From: Bacteroidia bacterium
GTDB taxonomy: Bacteria > Bacteroidota > Bacteroidia > B-17B0 > Aurantibacillaceae
Direction of reading: 5' to 3'
DNA length: 64,000 nt
Assembly: GCA_016787785.1 (NCBI GenBank)
Contig: JAEUTO010000006.1
Span: 310,001-374,000, forward strand
Shown: positions 8,092-18,269 of the stretch, piece after piece
Numbering within the stretch: the first letter of the stretch is position 1
Layout: every line of letters begins with the position of its first letter
Program-made: the position numbers and the translations under genes
The notes under the pieces: generated by a model
The model's database searches: none
What the model was told of the DNA's origin: nothing
The model's input: only the letters and a program-made list of their open reading frames with translations

Positions 8092-8655
8092 TTATTTTAA
8101 AGGTGGCCAAAGGCTGCTTAGCGCTGGGTTTTCGGGCATGTAAACCACCCAGACCTTATCTCCAACTTTTTTTTGCTGGTCAATAGGATCAAATATATTA
8201 CCCACATTTCCGATATGTTTTTGCCCGCCGGCCTCAAATAAAAATTCTACTACAAAAGGCGATTTGTTGTTTATTGTTTTGGTATAATCACGCTCAATAG
8301 AAGTTATTTGGCCTAATATGGCTGTTCCGTGTTCAAGAGGTATTAATTCGTTGTTTGCTTCTTTTATGCCTTTACGCCAGCATATTATTCCAATTATAGG
8401 AAAGATAACGGTCCAGAAAAAAGGAATCGTAAAAGCAATGCCAATCATAGTCATTACATTACCCGTGTATTTTATACGGCGAATGAATTTTTTTGGCAAC
8501 TCGCGTGGGCTCATTGGTGGCTTTATACCGGGATCACCCATTACTAAGTTATATTCGAGTGTGCCGCCACAATTGCTGCAATTAGCCATTGTAGTGTTCA
8601 TGAATTGTGATTTACACCAGGCGCATTTGATTATTGAATTTCCGGAAACTGACAT
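8092..8655 (-). CDS. zinc-ribbon membrane protein with DUF3592-like domain
   Basis: 187 residues from the ATG at 8655; the upstream in-frame start would add a short hydrophobic piece without support. The N-terminus has two C-x2-C knuckles (CAWC and CSNC, 13 residues apart), a zinc ribbon. A membrane segment follows (about 70-100, split by a proline), and then a soluble beta-rich C-terminal part (ILGQITSIERDYT...VEFLFEAGGQKHIGN...VGDKVWVVYMPENPALSSL) that resembles DUF3592. Function unknown, possibly an envelope stress or sorting role. It stands alone, with over 200 nt on either side. Confidence 0.6.
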   Translation of the reverse strand: MSVSGNSIIKCAWCKSQFMNTTMANCSNCGGTLEYNLVMGDPGIKPPMSPRELPKKFIRRIKYTGNVMTMIGIAFTIPFFWTVIFPIIGIICWRKGIKEANNELIPLEHGTAILGQITSIERDYTKTINNKSPFVVEFLFEAGGQKHIGNVGNIFDPIDQQKKVGDKVWVVYMPENPALSSLWPPLK

Positions 8656-8933
8656 AATAATCAAAGATATAATAAACAATTAAATCGATGACTATCAAAT
8701 AAATAAAAGTTTAAATATTTTTTTGTTGCAAATAAAAGTACTTTCTAAACCGATTAAGAAAAAAATAACATACTGTTTTTTTAGCGTCCGATTTGCCGGA
8801 AGACCCTCAAAATCTAAGATGCATGGTATTATGTAATTGTAAAATTATTAGTTGTAAATCAAAACTTGACTCTTATGATTAAAGTTCTCAGGTTTTTTTG
8901 TATATTTTTGTGCTCGAAATTTTAACCATCACT

Positions 8934-9290
8934 ATGAAATATATCAGTAAGATCAGTTTGATTTTTTTTATGCTTATCAGCTTTAAGTTTTTCAGTCAAT
9001 CAAAGGGTAATAGCGTAGAGGTTAAAAAACAGTATCAGTATTCTTTTGATGGCCAACTTAACGCACAGAGCATAGTGGACATTGAGAGCAAACTCTCTAC
9101 GCTTAAATTTGTTACCATGGCTAAAATAAAATACAAAGCAGATTCTCAGAGAGGTGAAGTGTTTTTGTATACGCTCGAAAGAACCGCAACTTCTGAAAGT
9201 GATAAGGGTTTTGACCTGGTTGAGCTAAAAAAACTACTTGTTTCGAATAATTTAACACCAATTGAATTAACAAGCGCAATAATTAATTAA
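8934..9290 (+). CDS. secreted hypothetical protein, HMA/ferredoxin-like size
   Basis: 118 residues from the ATG at 8934, which places a signal peptide (MKYISKISLIFFMLISFKFFSQ) at the very start. The upstream in-frame alternative lacks that logic. The mature 95 residues show one alpha/beta repeat (YSFDGQLNAQSIVDIESKLSTLKFVTMAKIKYK), which might be a small ferredoxin-like fold, but there is no metal-binding CxxC. A -7-like box (TATTTTTG, 8903-8910) lies 23 nt upstream. It is 30 nt upstream of the giant adhesin and may share its transcript. A link to adhesin function is inference only. Confidence 0.55.
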   Translation: MKYISKISLIFFMLISFKFFSQSKGNSVEVKKQYQYSFDGQLNAQSIVDIESKLSTLKFVTMAKIKYKADSQRGEVFLYTLERTATSESDKGFDLVELKKLLVSNNLTPIELTSAIIN

Positions 9291-9320
9291 TTCTTGATCG
9301 CTTTAAATAATTAATTATCC

Positions 9321-12300
9321 ATGAAAAACTTTTTATCAACTATCATATTCTCTTTAATTGCAGGATTTAGTTTCGCTCAAAGTGATAATTGTTCATTGGC
9401 GCCCGCGTTAACAATTGGGGCTACCTGTAGTTCACCGGTTGCGGGTACATCATTTGGTGCAACACAATCTATAGCCGGTTGCACGGGTAATGCCGATGAT
9501 GATGTTTGGTATAAATTTACTGCAACAGCCACAAGTCACTCTGTTAATGTAACGCCATCAGCGGGATACGATCCGGTTATCGAAGTGTTTTCTGGTACTT
9601 GCTCAACATTGATCTCTTTAAATTGTGTTGATGGCGGTTTAACTGGTGGAGCAGAAAGCATGTTATTGACAGGTCTTACAATTGGTAACACGTATTACTT
9701 AAGAATATATGATTATTATGCGGGCAGTGGTTCTAGTACCTTTACTACCTGTATTTCAAACGCGCCGCCGGCACCGGGTAATAATGCTTGCGCAGGTGCT
9801 TTACCGTTAACAGTAAATGCAGGCTGTGTCAACACATCAACTACTTCTTATGGCGCAACGCAGTCGCAACCTGCCTGTGCCGGTACTTCTGATGATGATG
9901 TGTGGTTTAGCTTTACAGCTAATAATTATACACAAACCATTCAGGTAACTTCTTCAATAAATATGGATGCCGTGGTTGAATTGTTTAGTGGCTCTTGCGG
10001 AGGATTAACATCTTTATACTGCCAGGATAATACATTTACCAATGGTATAGAAACTATTAATGCTATTGGCCTTACACCAGGAAATACATATTATATTCGT
10101 GTATACGATTATTACTCCTCCGGTGGATTTCCTTTTAGCATATGCGTTAGTGGCAACTCTATTGGCCCGGGTCAACCAAACGATGATCCTTGCAACGCCT
10201 TGCAATTACCAGCGGTAACTTCCAATTGTAATTATTTACAATTTTCAACGGTGGGTGCAACTTCAACATCGTCTGTGCTTGCGCCTTTGCCTTCAAGTTG
10301 CAGCGGGGGGAGCTCTCCTTTTATGGGTGGATATTCTGCAGGTACAAAAGACGTTTGGTTTAAGATCACAGTTCCTGCTACCGGAAGCGTTTTTATTACA
10401 CCGCAACCCAATTTAGGAGCTGGCTACATTACCGATGGTGTGATGGCTTTATATAGTGGCGCGTCTTGTTCTGCGCTTACACAGATAGCATGTTCTGATG
10501 ATTACACAAATTATCCCGGCTCTGCAAATGATCTGTTACCTTATATTGCCGCTTCGGGATTAACTCCCGGCTCAACTATATACTTGCGCTATTGGGCATT
10601 TGCAACTTCTCAGGGAAGTTTTGGTATTTGCGTTCAATCGCCTACCAACGATAATTGTTCCAACTCATTATTTATTTGCGATCTAAACGGATACTCGGGT
10701 TCAACAAGTGCTGCGTATTCACCAGACCGGCCTTGCAATATGTTTGGCAACAACGAAACAAATGCAGGTGTTGATCAGCCCAACGGTGTTAATACCGGCG
10801 GCCCTTTTGGACAGGGAGGTCCTTGGGGAGTAGGTTCTCCAAGTATTGATGTAAATATCAATAATAATTCCTGGATAAAATTTACTGCTGCAGCTACCAA
10901 TGCATCCTTTAAAGTAATTATTGGAAACTGTTGGGTAGGAAATTATCCAAGTGGTGGTTTGCAAATGCAGATATTTAGTGCTGGTTCGGCCTGTTGCAGT
11001 TTTACACCTGTATCCGATTTTAAGGAAGGAAGTTCTACTTTTACTATAAACGCAACCGGTTTAGTTGTTGGTAATACATATTATTTAATGATTGACGGTT
11101 ACGCCGGTGACATTTGCAATTATAGTATCAGCGCTCTAACGGGGGTTTCGTTCGCAAATATTGCGGCAACATCCAGTTCTATTTGTCCCGGAGGGAGCGT
11201 AACGTTAACAGGGCCAGCTGGCGCAAGCAGTTATACATGGTTACCAAGTGGATCGAATGCAACAAGCATTGTTGTAAATCCTGGTAGTACGATAACCTAT
11301 ACGTTAATTGCCGGAGGCGTTTGCGGCTTTAAGCAAACCTTAACCAAACAGATAACGGTTAATCCTTTGCCAACTGTTTTAATAAATGCCGGAAGTGCGA
11401 TAAGCACCTGCGGTACGCAAACCACTATTTTAACTGGTAGTGGAGCTTCTACTTACACATGGAATACAGGGCCAACAACTTCAACAATTAGTGTTTCGCC
11501 ATCTACAAACACCACTTATACGTTAACAGGAACAAGTTCTCAGGGATGTGTAAATTCAACCGTTACTACCATTAATGTTAACCCGGTACCATCAACATCC
11601 GTTACGGCTTCTTCAGCGACAATTTGTTCAGGATCGAGTGCTATATTGACAGCAAGCGGCGGCGGAACTTATTTGTGGAATACTGGTGCTACGAGCGCAG
11701 CTATTTCCGTAACGCCTGCTTCTTCAACGGTTTACTCGGTTACAGCAACCAACGGTTTTAGTTGTTCAGCCACGTCTACATTAAACGTTGGCGTAAATAG
11801 TTTACCAACAATTAATTCAACTTCAACAACTATTTGTTCCGGCAGTCCGGGAACCGTTACTGCAAGTGGCGGTGTGAGTTACGTTTGGAGCAATAGTGCA
11901 ACCACAAATTCTACGGTAGTTTCGCCAGGATCAACTACAAATTATACTGTTATTGGTACCGCGGCAAATTCATGTACAAATATGGCTATATCACAAGTAA
12001 GTGTGAATGCTTTGCCTTCTATCTCAGTTAATTCGTCTACCCTGTGTTCTAATAGCAATGCAACCTTAACAGCAGGCGGTGGAAATACATATACATGGAG
12101 TACCAGCGCCAACGGACCAAACATTGTTGTATCACCAACACTTTCCACTTCATACACGGTAACCGGCACCGCGGTAACAGGGTGTACAAACTCGTCAGTT
12201 TCAAATATAACGGTTTTCGCCATACCGCAAATTGTAAGCACACCAAGTATTTCTCCAAGTAATTGCTCACCCGCTCCTCCAACCGGATCAATAACCAATG

Positions 12301-14471
12301 TGAGTATTAGCGGCACACCTGCTTTTACATACACCTGGACAAATGGTGCAAGTGCAGTAGTTGGAAACTCACCAAACTTAAATACGCAACCCGCAGGCAC
12401 GTACAATTTACAGGTAAAAGATGGGGCAGGGTGTATTAATAATTTTGGCCCCTATTCAATTATCAATCCCGGAGCGCCAGCGGCACCAACAGCCAGTGCA
12501 TCTTCATCACAGTTGTGTGCCGGCGGAACCATCAATTTATTTGCAAGTTCGTCAACATCTTTGGCTACATTTAATTGGAGTGGGCCGAATAGTTTTTCTT
12601 CCACGGCACAAAATCCAACATTGCCTGGCGCAACAAATTTAATGAGCGGTATTTACTCTGTTTATGCAACATCTTCGGGATGTAGCGGCGCTGCCACTAA
12701 TGTGTCGGTAACGGTTAATAATAATCCTAGTCCGGTTGCTAATTCGTCATTTACAAATTATTGCGCTGGCGGCACAGTTTTATTATTTGCATCAAGTGCC
12801 AGTACATATAATTGGACCGGCCCAAACAGTTTTTCATCTTCTATCCAAAATCCAACTATCACTCCGGCGGGTATAGTAGCTTCAGGTTTATATCAGTTGG
12901 TGGTAACCAATTCTGCGGGATGCACCGGAACAACAAATATTTCGCTTACAATTAATTCAAACCCGGTGTTAAATGCGTTTGCTTCAAATACCGCTGTTTG
13001 TTCCGGTAATGCTATTAATTTAAATGCAAGTGGTGGAAATAATTATGTATGGAGTGGACCAAATGGTTTTAATTCTTTTTCTCAAAATCCAACTATTTCA
13101 CCAAGCAGTACTTTGAGTTCTGGCGGCTACAGCATTGTAATAACAAATACTTCAACCGGTTGCAGCAGCAATACTGCAGTTACGGTAGCTGTAAATTCTT
13201 TACCGGTGTTTACCGCTGCAGTAAATTCTGCAAGTGTTTGTAGTAATTCTGTAATTCAGTTAAATGCCAACGGTAATAATATAAGTAATTATAATTGGTT
13301 AGGGCCACTTTCTTACACGGCATCCGGAAGTGCGCAAACTATCGCGAATGCATTGCCGGCCAACTCGGGTAATTATACCGTTACAGCAATCGATAACAAT
13401 TCATGTCAATCTACGTTGGTTGTTCCTGTTTTTGTATATTCATTAAGTGCAGTAAATGCAAACGCGGGAGCGTTAACAAATACTTTTTGTACAGGAACTT
13501 CAATTAACTTATTTGGTAGTTCAAGCGCAATATCATTTAACTGGACTGGTCCAAATAGTTTTACTTCTTCGGTTCAAAATCCTGTAGTAACAAATGCGCA
13601 AGCAAGTGCCGCCGGGATTTACACGTTAACAGTAGTTGACAATAATAATTGCACAAGTTCAGATACGGCTGTTGTTTATATAAATACCACACCAACTTTA
13701 ATAAGTAGTAATGGAGGTCTTGCCTGTCTTGGTCAAAGTGTAGTACTTAATGCAAATTTTGGAACAGGTGCTGCTGTAAATTGGTTTCAAGACCTTGGCT
13801 TAACAACATCATTAGCTACCAATACAAATACATTTAGTCCAACATTTGGGGTATTTGGTACGTACACGTTTTATGCTCAAGGCATTTTAAACGGATGTAC
13901 AAGTTCTGTTACGCCAATTATTGCTAATTATTATAATGTTGTTGCGGGCATTGCAAGTTCTACTTTATCCGGACCGCCTCCATTGTCAATTCAATTTACA
14001 AATACAAGTATTGGAATAAATCCAAGCAATTCTGTTAACTGGACTTTTGGTGATGGAAATGGAACAGGTATTTACGATCCTACAAATACGTTTAATCAAC
14101 CCGGAACGTATACTGTAACATTAATTGTTTCGAATGGCTTTTGTGCTGACACTGCAGACATAGTAATTAATGTGAATATTAAGAACATTAAAATTTCAGA
14201 AGTTCTTACACCCAACGGAGATGGACATAACGATTTTTTTAATATTGAAAATATAGAATTTTTTCCAGACAATGAATTATTGATCTTTAATCGCTGGGGT
14301 AATCAGGTTTACAGTATGAAGAGTTATAAGAACGATTGGAATGGTTCTTCTAATGCCACAGGTAAAACAGGCTCGGGAGTTTTACCGGCCGGAACTTATT
14401 TTTATTTATTAAAAGTAATTATTGAAGGAGAAGAAAACGTATATCGTGCCTTTGTGCAATTAATATACTAG
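9321..14471 (+). CDS. giant repeat adhesin with T9SS type B sorting domain
   Basis: 1716 residues. Signal peptide 1-20 (ending SFAQ). Residues about 22-605 hold four related beta-sandwich units with the motif DDDVWYKFTA and the turn GLTPGNTYYIRVYDYY, similar to pre-peptidase C-terminal-like domains. Residues about 606-1530 hold about a dozen Ig-like units of 70-80 residues, each with a Cys near its start (CSGSSAILTASGG) and GWSGPNSFSS-like or YxWNTG motifs. A PKD domain with WTFGDGNG follows at about 1540-1620. The last 90 residues carry the CHU_C / gliding-associated sorting domain (LTPNGDGHNDFF, FNRWGNQVY, GTYFYLL), the T9SS type B signal. Probable role: surface adhesion or gliding, comparable to SprB-type proteins. 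The Asp-rich DDD motifs may bind calcium. Confidence 0.93.
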   Translation: MKNFLSTIIFSLIAGFSFAQSDNCSLAPALTIGATCSSPVAGTSFGATQSIAGCTGNADDDVWYKFTATATSHSVNVTPSAGYDPVIEVFSGTCSTLISLNCVDGGLTGGAESMLLTGLTIGNTYYLRIYDYYAGSGSSTFTTCISNAPPAPGNNACAGALPLTVNAGCVNTSTTSYGATQSQPACAGTSDDDVWFSFTANNYTQTIQVTSSINMDAVVELFSGSCGGLTSLYCQDNTFTNGIETINAIGLTPGNTYYIRVYDYYSSGGFPFSICVSGNSIGPGQPNDDPCNALQLPAVTSNCNYLQFSTVGATSTSSVLAPLPSSCSGGSSPFMGGYSAGTKDVWFKITVPATGSVFITPQPNLGAGYITDGVMALYSGASCSALTQIACSDDYTNYPGSANDLLPYIAASGLTPGSTIYLRYWAFATSQGSFGICVQSPTNDNCSNSLFICDLNGYSGSTSAAYSPDRPCNMFGNNETNAGVDQPNGVNTGGPFGQGGPWGVGSPSIDVNINNNSWIKFTAAATNASFKVIIGNCWVGNYPSGGLQMQIFSAGSACCSFTPVSDFKEGSSTFTINATGLVVGNTYYLMIDGYAGDICNYSISALTGVSFANIAATSSSICPGGSVTLTGPAGASSYTWLPSGSNATSIVVNPGSTITYTLIAGGVCGFKQTLTKQITVNPLPTVLINAGSAISTCGTQTTILTGSGASTYTWNTGPTTSTISVSPSTNTTYTLTGTSSQGCVNSTVTTINVNPVPSTSVTASSATICSGSSAILTASGGGTYLWNTGATSAAISVTPASSTVYSVTATNGFSCSATSTLNVGVNSLPTINSTSTTICSGSPGTVTASGGVSYVWSNSATTNSTVVSPGSTTNYTVIGTAANSCTNMAISQVSVNALPSISVNSSTLCSNSNATLTAGGGNTYTWSTSANGPNIVVSPTLSTSYTVTGTAVTGCTNSSVSNITVFAIPQIVSTPSISPSNCSPAPPTGSITNVSISGTPAFTYTWTNGASAVVGNSPNLNTQPAGTYNLQVKDGAGCINNFGPYSIINPGAPAAPTASASSSQLCAGGTINLFASSSTSLATFNWSGPNSFSSTAQNPTLPGATNLMSGIYSVYATSSGCSGAATNVSVTVNNNPSPVANSSFTNYCAGGTVLLFASSASTYNWTGPNSFSSSIQNPTITPAGIVASGLYQLVVTNSAGCTGTTNISLTINSNPVLNAFASNTAVCSGNAINLNASGGNNYVWSGPNGFNSFSQNPTISPSSTLSSGGYSIVITNTSTGCSSNTAVTVAVNSLPVFTAAVNSASVCSNSVIQLNANGNNISNYNWLGPLSYTASGSAQTIANALPANSGNYTVTAIDNNSCQSTLVVPVFVYSLSAVNANAGALTNTFCTGTSINLFGSSSAISFNWTGPNSFTSSVQNPVVTNAQASAAGIYTLTVVDNNNCTSSDTAVVYINTTPTLISSNGGLACLGQSVVLNANFGTGAAVNWFQDLGLTTSLATNTNTFSPTFGVFGTYTFYAQGILNGCTSSVTPIIANYYNVVAGIASSTLSGPPPLSIQFTNTSIGINPSNSVNWTFGDGNGTGIYDPTNTFNQPGTYTVTLIVSNGFCADTADIVINVNIKNIKISEVLTPNGDGHNDFFNIENIEFFPDNELLIFNRWGNQVYSMKSYKNDWNGSSNATGKTGSGVLPAGTYFYLLKVIIEGEENVYRAFVQLIY

Positions 14472-14487
14472 ATTTATCTAACAGCAA

Positions 14488-14709
14488 TTATTTTTTTGGA
14501 GGTAAAGCAAAAGCAATTGCTTCATGTTCAAAATGACCATTGTGCGAGCCGTCGCAAAAAGGTTTGTTCTTTGACAGACCGCAGCGACATATAGATACAA
14601 TTTCCCTTCCACCAAGGTCGTAGGTAGTTCCGTTCTTATCTACTATCTCAAAATCACCTTCTAAGCGAATAGAGCCATTATTATTTACTGTAATTTTTGT
14701 TTTAGCCAT
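14488..14709 (-). CDS. CDGSH iron-sulfur domain protein
   Basis: 73 residues from the ATG at 14709 (MAKTKITV). The canonical CDGSH motif is complete: CRCGLSKNKPFCDGSHNGHF, with three Cys and one His as ligands of a [2Fe-2S] cluster. No membrane segment, so it is a soluble, single-motif bacterial member of the mitoNEET superfamily. The exact role (electron transfer or iron/redox sensing) is not known for such bacterial proteins. It is convergent with the adhesin gene, only 16 nt from its stop. Confidence 0.92.
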   Translation of the reverse strand: MAKTKITVNNNGSIRLEGDFEIVDKNGTTYDLGGREIVSICRCGLSKNKPFCDGSHNGHFEHEAIAFALPPKK

Positions 14710-14786
14710 AATTTTGTTTTGGCTAAATATAATCAAAATTAAAAGGTTAAGTACCTTTTAAGGAACTAGAAATTTGAAATGTAATA

Positions 14787-15125
14787 CTAATCTTTCGCAA
14801 TTAAATTTTTCACGTCAGTTATTGCGGCACTAATATTCTTTTTTTGCTCTTTTAAATGTTCTTCACTTTCGGCTTTACCTAACGATAATTGTAACTCAAG
14901 ATGTTGGAGTTTAGCCTTAAAATGGTCAAAAATTCCTTTGTCTTTTTGAATTTCAGAGTTCACATCCCATTTAATGTGATTGATCTTATCTTTTGTTTCT
15001 TTTTTGATTTCTTCCAGTTTATCTGAAAGCTCTGCTTTACCAAGTGCGGTTTGAAGTTGGAGTTCTTCTAATTTTGATGCCGCTTTTTTTAAAAAAGCTG
15101 TTACATCGTCGCCAAAATGATTCAT
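14787..15125 (-). CDS. coiled-coil protein with an internal duplication
   Basis: 112 residues, charged, no signal or membrane segment, predicted to be one long helix pair. Two copies of a unit can be aligned: about residues 16-42 (LEELQLQTALGKAELSDKL) and about residues 74-100 (LQHLELQLSLGKAESEEHL). Each has the L.LQ..LGKAE core. Between them lies KDKINHIKWDVNSEIQKDKG. It may be a scaffold or stress protein; I do not recognise a named family. ATG start. 77 nt separate it from the CDGSH gene, without a visible terminator. Confidence 0.6.
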   Translation of the reverse strand: MNHFGDDVTAFLKKAASKLEELQLQTALGKAELSDKLEEIKKETKDKINHIKWDVNSEIQKDKGIFDHFKAKLQHLELQLSLGKAESEEHLKEQKKNISAAITDVKNLIAKD

Positions 15126-15311
15126 ATTAAATAAGATTTAGTTTAACAAAAGTATCGTTATTCAAAGCTAAAGTAAATGATCTAAAACACACAAGTTACT
15201 GATAATTGTCATAAGATACCATTTTTAAATCCTTAGTCTAATCAGAGCTTTGATGTAATTAAAATTTAGGATTTTGTTTTTTTTGTCATAGATTAGTATT
15301 CTATTTTATTA

Positions 15312-18248
15312 ATGAAGATAATACAATGCTTATATAGTGTTTTCTTGATCTGCTTGTTGTTGATCCCGGGTAATATGTTTGCCCAATTTGATAAATTGGT
15401 AAATTATAATGTAAAAGACGGGCTGTCTAGTTCTGAGATATATGGAGTGATGCAAGACTCTAGGGGATTTATTTGGGCAAACGGAGATATGGGTGTGAGC
15501 AGATTTAATGGCTATGAATTTAAAAATTTTAGCACCGAAAATGGCTTGCCTGACAACACAGTTTTTGGAATATATGAGGATAAAAAAAGCAGACTTTGGT
15601 TTCAATCAATGTCGGGTAAACTATCTTATTATATAAACGATCAAATACATACAATACCTTGTAATGATACCCTGGAAGTTTTGATGAAAAATAACTTCAT
15701 TAATTCGATGATAATAGATAAGGGAGATACCATTTGGCTGGGCGTGACGAACAATTTTTTTATCAAGATTGCACCCGGCTGGAAGTCGGCTAATTTAGAA
15801 AAAGTAAAAACACCGTCCGGAAAATATTTTTTTGACGTTGACGATGGTATAATATTTGGCGGAAATAATCCAGAAAATTGCTGTATTACCGGGTATACTA
15901 AACGGATGAAAGAAATTTTTACCATTGACCCAAAGATACAAAATAGAGAAAAGAATTATTTGCGCTTTTATTTGATCCGGTTAAAAGAAGGTGGATACAT
16001 TGCTTCGTTAAATAAAGAAATAATTAAGTTCAACTCTAAAGGTATTATTGAGCAAGAACAAGTAGATGCTATTTCAATACACCTTCATGAGGATAATAGT
16101 TCTGTTCTGGTAACTACCTATAACGGCATTTCTTTTTATTTGAGCAGCACCTTAAAAAAAATAAGAACTATAACTCAACTTAAAAATAAAATTGTTACAG
16201 GTGTTTGCATTGATAAAGAAAATGGTTTATGGTTATCTACTGAAGGTCAAGGTTTATTTTATATTCCTCATCGTAACTTTCTTTATTACACGTCGCAAAA
16301 TGGCGTTCCGGAAACTAAGATCATCTGTGTTGGACTTTGTGATACGAATGTCGCAATTGGGCATTTAGATGGTTCAGCAAGTATTTTATATCGTGACACC
16401 GTTCATAAGATATTAAATAAGTATAAAACAAATGATCACGCTCAATCCAAAAGGATTACCAGTATTTCCATGTGTGGCGATAAAACAATTGTTACGTCTA
16501 TGCGAGGCGTATACTATCTTACTAATACTGCGTTAAAAGAAATTCCTGAATTTAAAAATAGCTCTCTAAAAAAATGTATCAAAAGTAAAGATGGTAATAT
16601 CTGGGTCTTAAATTATAGTCAAATTATTAAATATAATGTTCAACGATCTTTTAGAAAAGTCGACTCTTCGCAATTAAAGGCTCGTACAGACAATATTTTT
16701 GAGGATAGTAAAGGGGCAGTGTGGTTGAGCGCTTTAAATGGTGTTTATGTATATAAGAATAGAGAACTAATTTATTTGGGGCTTAAAAATGAATTGTTTT
16801 CTATACGTGCCTCTGATATTTGTGAAGCTAGTGATAAAAGTATTTGGATAGCAACAAGGGGCGGAGGCGTAATTGTAAAAAGAGGAAATAAAACGATACA
16901 GATCATCGAGAAACAAGGTTTGTCGGGTAACATGTGCAGGTGTTTATTTGCTGATTCAAGCGCTGTTTGGGTAGGAACAAACAAAGGTTTATCCAGAATT
17001 ACAATACATGGAGATGATACATATAGTATAGATAATTTTTATGCAAAGAATGGTTTGTTGACCAACGAGGTAAACACGATATTAAAACAAAATAATAAAT
17101 TATGGCTAACGCATAACAACGGCGTTTCGGTTTTTGATGTCGCAAATATAAAGCCAAATAAATACCCACCACCTATCTATATTCTAAACACTTTGGTAAA
17201 TGATAGTTTATGTAGAAAAGAAGATCTAATGAACCTGGCGTACGATCAAAATTACTTAACCATCAACTATATTGGGTTATCATATAAGGATGCAGGTAAT
17301 ATTGAATATAAATATAAGATGGATGGAATAGATTCTAATTGGATCTATACTCATTATACTTCGGTTAATTATAGAACTCTTCCCCCAGGCACTTACCGCT
17401 TTGTTGTTTCTGCAAAAAATAATGATGGTTACTGGAGTTATCATCCTGCAACCGTTTCAATTACAATATTACCGGCATGGTGGCAAACAAAGATATTTAT
17501 TGCATGTAGTATTATTATTACAGTTGTATTAATAATCCTCATTTTTAAGTACCGATTAAATTTTATAAAGAAAAGAGAACGTTTAAAAACAATACATCAA
17601 ACTAAGTTATCAAATGCAGAGTTGAAAGCTTTGCGTTCCCAAATGAATCCTCACTTTGTTTTTAACGCAATAAATTCGGTGCAATATTTTATAACTAATA
17701 ATGACCCCGCTTCTTCACAAAAATACCTGTCAAAATTTGCGCGGCTGATACGTTATGTTGTGGATAATTCAAAGCCATCCGTAATTCCGTTAAGTAAGGA
17801 GTTAGAAGCAATTAATTTGTATCTCGATCTGGAATCGTTGAGGTTTGAAAATAAGTTTGAATATAGTGTCGAAATTAACAAGAACATAGATATTGATAAT
17901 GTGCAAATTCCTTCAATGTTAATACAGCCTTTTGTTGAAAATGCGATATGGCATGGCCTAATGCATAAGGAAACGAAAGGAAAAATAAAAATTGAGATCG
18001 ATATTAAGCAAAATGTAATGCTATGTGTGATCGAGGACAATGGTATTGGTAGAAAAAGAGCGCAGGAAATAATGATCGAAAAGGGTAATGAGTTTCATAA
18101 ATCTGTTGGGATGTCGCTTACGCAAGAACGTTTAGATGTTTTAAATCTTCAAAACAACAGTAAGTTAAGCGTTGAGATCATAGATCTGCTTGACAGAGAC
18201 GGTAACGGTATAGGAACCCGGGTAGAATTAAATTTACCTTTTCAATAA
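15312..18248 (+). CDS. two-component sensor: beta-propeller, Y_Y_Y domain and LytS-type histidine kinase
   Basis: 978 residues. Signal peptide 1-24. Two seven-bladed propellers built from regulator-propeller repeats (VKDGLSSSEIYGVMQDSRGFIWANGD, later IWVLNY, WLSALNG, WIATRGGG, WVGTNKGL; about 30-630). Then a Y_Y_Y domain (about 640-720, YKYKMDGIDSNW and LPPGTYRFVVSAKN), one membrane helix (about 730-752), and a LytS/His_kinase domain with the phosphoacceptor in MNPHFVFNAI (His781) and an N box (PFVENAIWHGL). It lacks the AraC fusion of classic hybrid two-component systems. It passes phosphate to the LytTR regulator encoded 21 nt downstream. The ligand is likely sensed outside by the propeller. 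Confidence 0.93.
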   Translation: MKIIQCLYSVFLICLLLIPGNMFAQFDKLVNYNVKDGLSSSEIYGVMQDSRGFIWANGDMGVSRFNGYEFKNFSTENGLPDNTVFGIYEDKKSRLWFQSMSGKLSYYINDQIHTIPCNDTLEVLMKNNFINSMIIDKGDTIWLGVTNNFFIKIAPGWKSANLEKVKTPSGKYFFDVDDGIIFGGNNPENCCITGYTKRMKEIFTIDPKIQNREKNYLRFYLIRLKEGGYIASLNKEIIKFNSKGIIEQEQVDAISIHLHEDNSSVLVTTYNGISFYLSSTLKKIRTITQLKNKIVTGVCIDKENGLWLSTEGQGLFYIPHRNFLYYTSQNGVPETKIICVGLCDTNVAIGHLDGSASILYRDTVHKILNKYKTNDHAQSKRITSISMCGDKTIVTSMRGVYYLTNTALKEIPEFKNSSLKKCIKSKDGNIWVLNYSQIIKYNVQRSFRKVDSSQLKARTDNIFEDSKGAVWLSALNGVYVYKNRELIYLGLKNELFSIRASDICEASDKSIWIATRGGGVIVKRGNKTIQIIEKQGLSGNMCRCLFADSSAVWVGTNKGLSRITIHGDDTYSIDNFYAKNGLLTNEVNTILKQNNKLWLTHNNGVSVFDVANIKPNKYPPPIYILNTLVNDSLCRKEDLMNLAYDQNYLTINYIGLSYKDAGNIEYKYKMDGIDSNWIYTHYTSVNYRTLPPGTYRFVVSAKNNDGYWSYHPATVSITILPAWWQTKIFIACSIIITVVLIILIFKYRLNFIKKRERLKTIHQTKLSNAELKALRSQMNPHFVFNAINSVQYFITNNDPASSQKYLSKFARLIRYVVDNSKPSVIPLSKELEAINLYLDLESLRFENKFEYSVEINKNIDIDNVQIPSMLIQPFVENAIWHGLMHKETKGKIKIEIDIKQNVMLCVIEDNGIGRKRAQEIMIEKGNEFHKSVGMSLTQERLDVLNLQNNSKLSVEIIDLLDRDGNGIGTRVELNLPFQ

Positions 18249-18269
18249 TTTTTTTTATTTTAGTTGAAT

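Noticed and set aside
11942-12406. 154-residue open frame on the minus strand inside the adhesin gene
   Set aside because: It lies opposite repetitive, Thr/Ser-rich coding DNA that opens frames by composition; it has no start context and no recognisable domain. Treated as a shadow.
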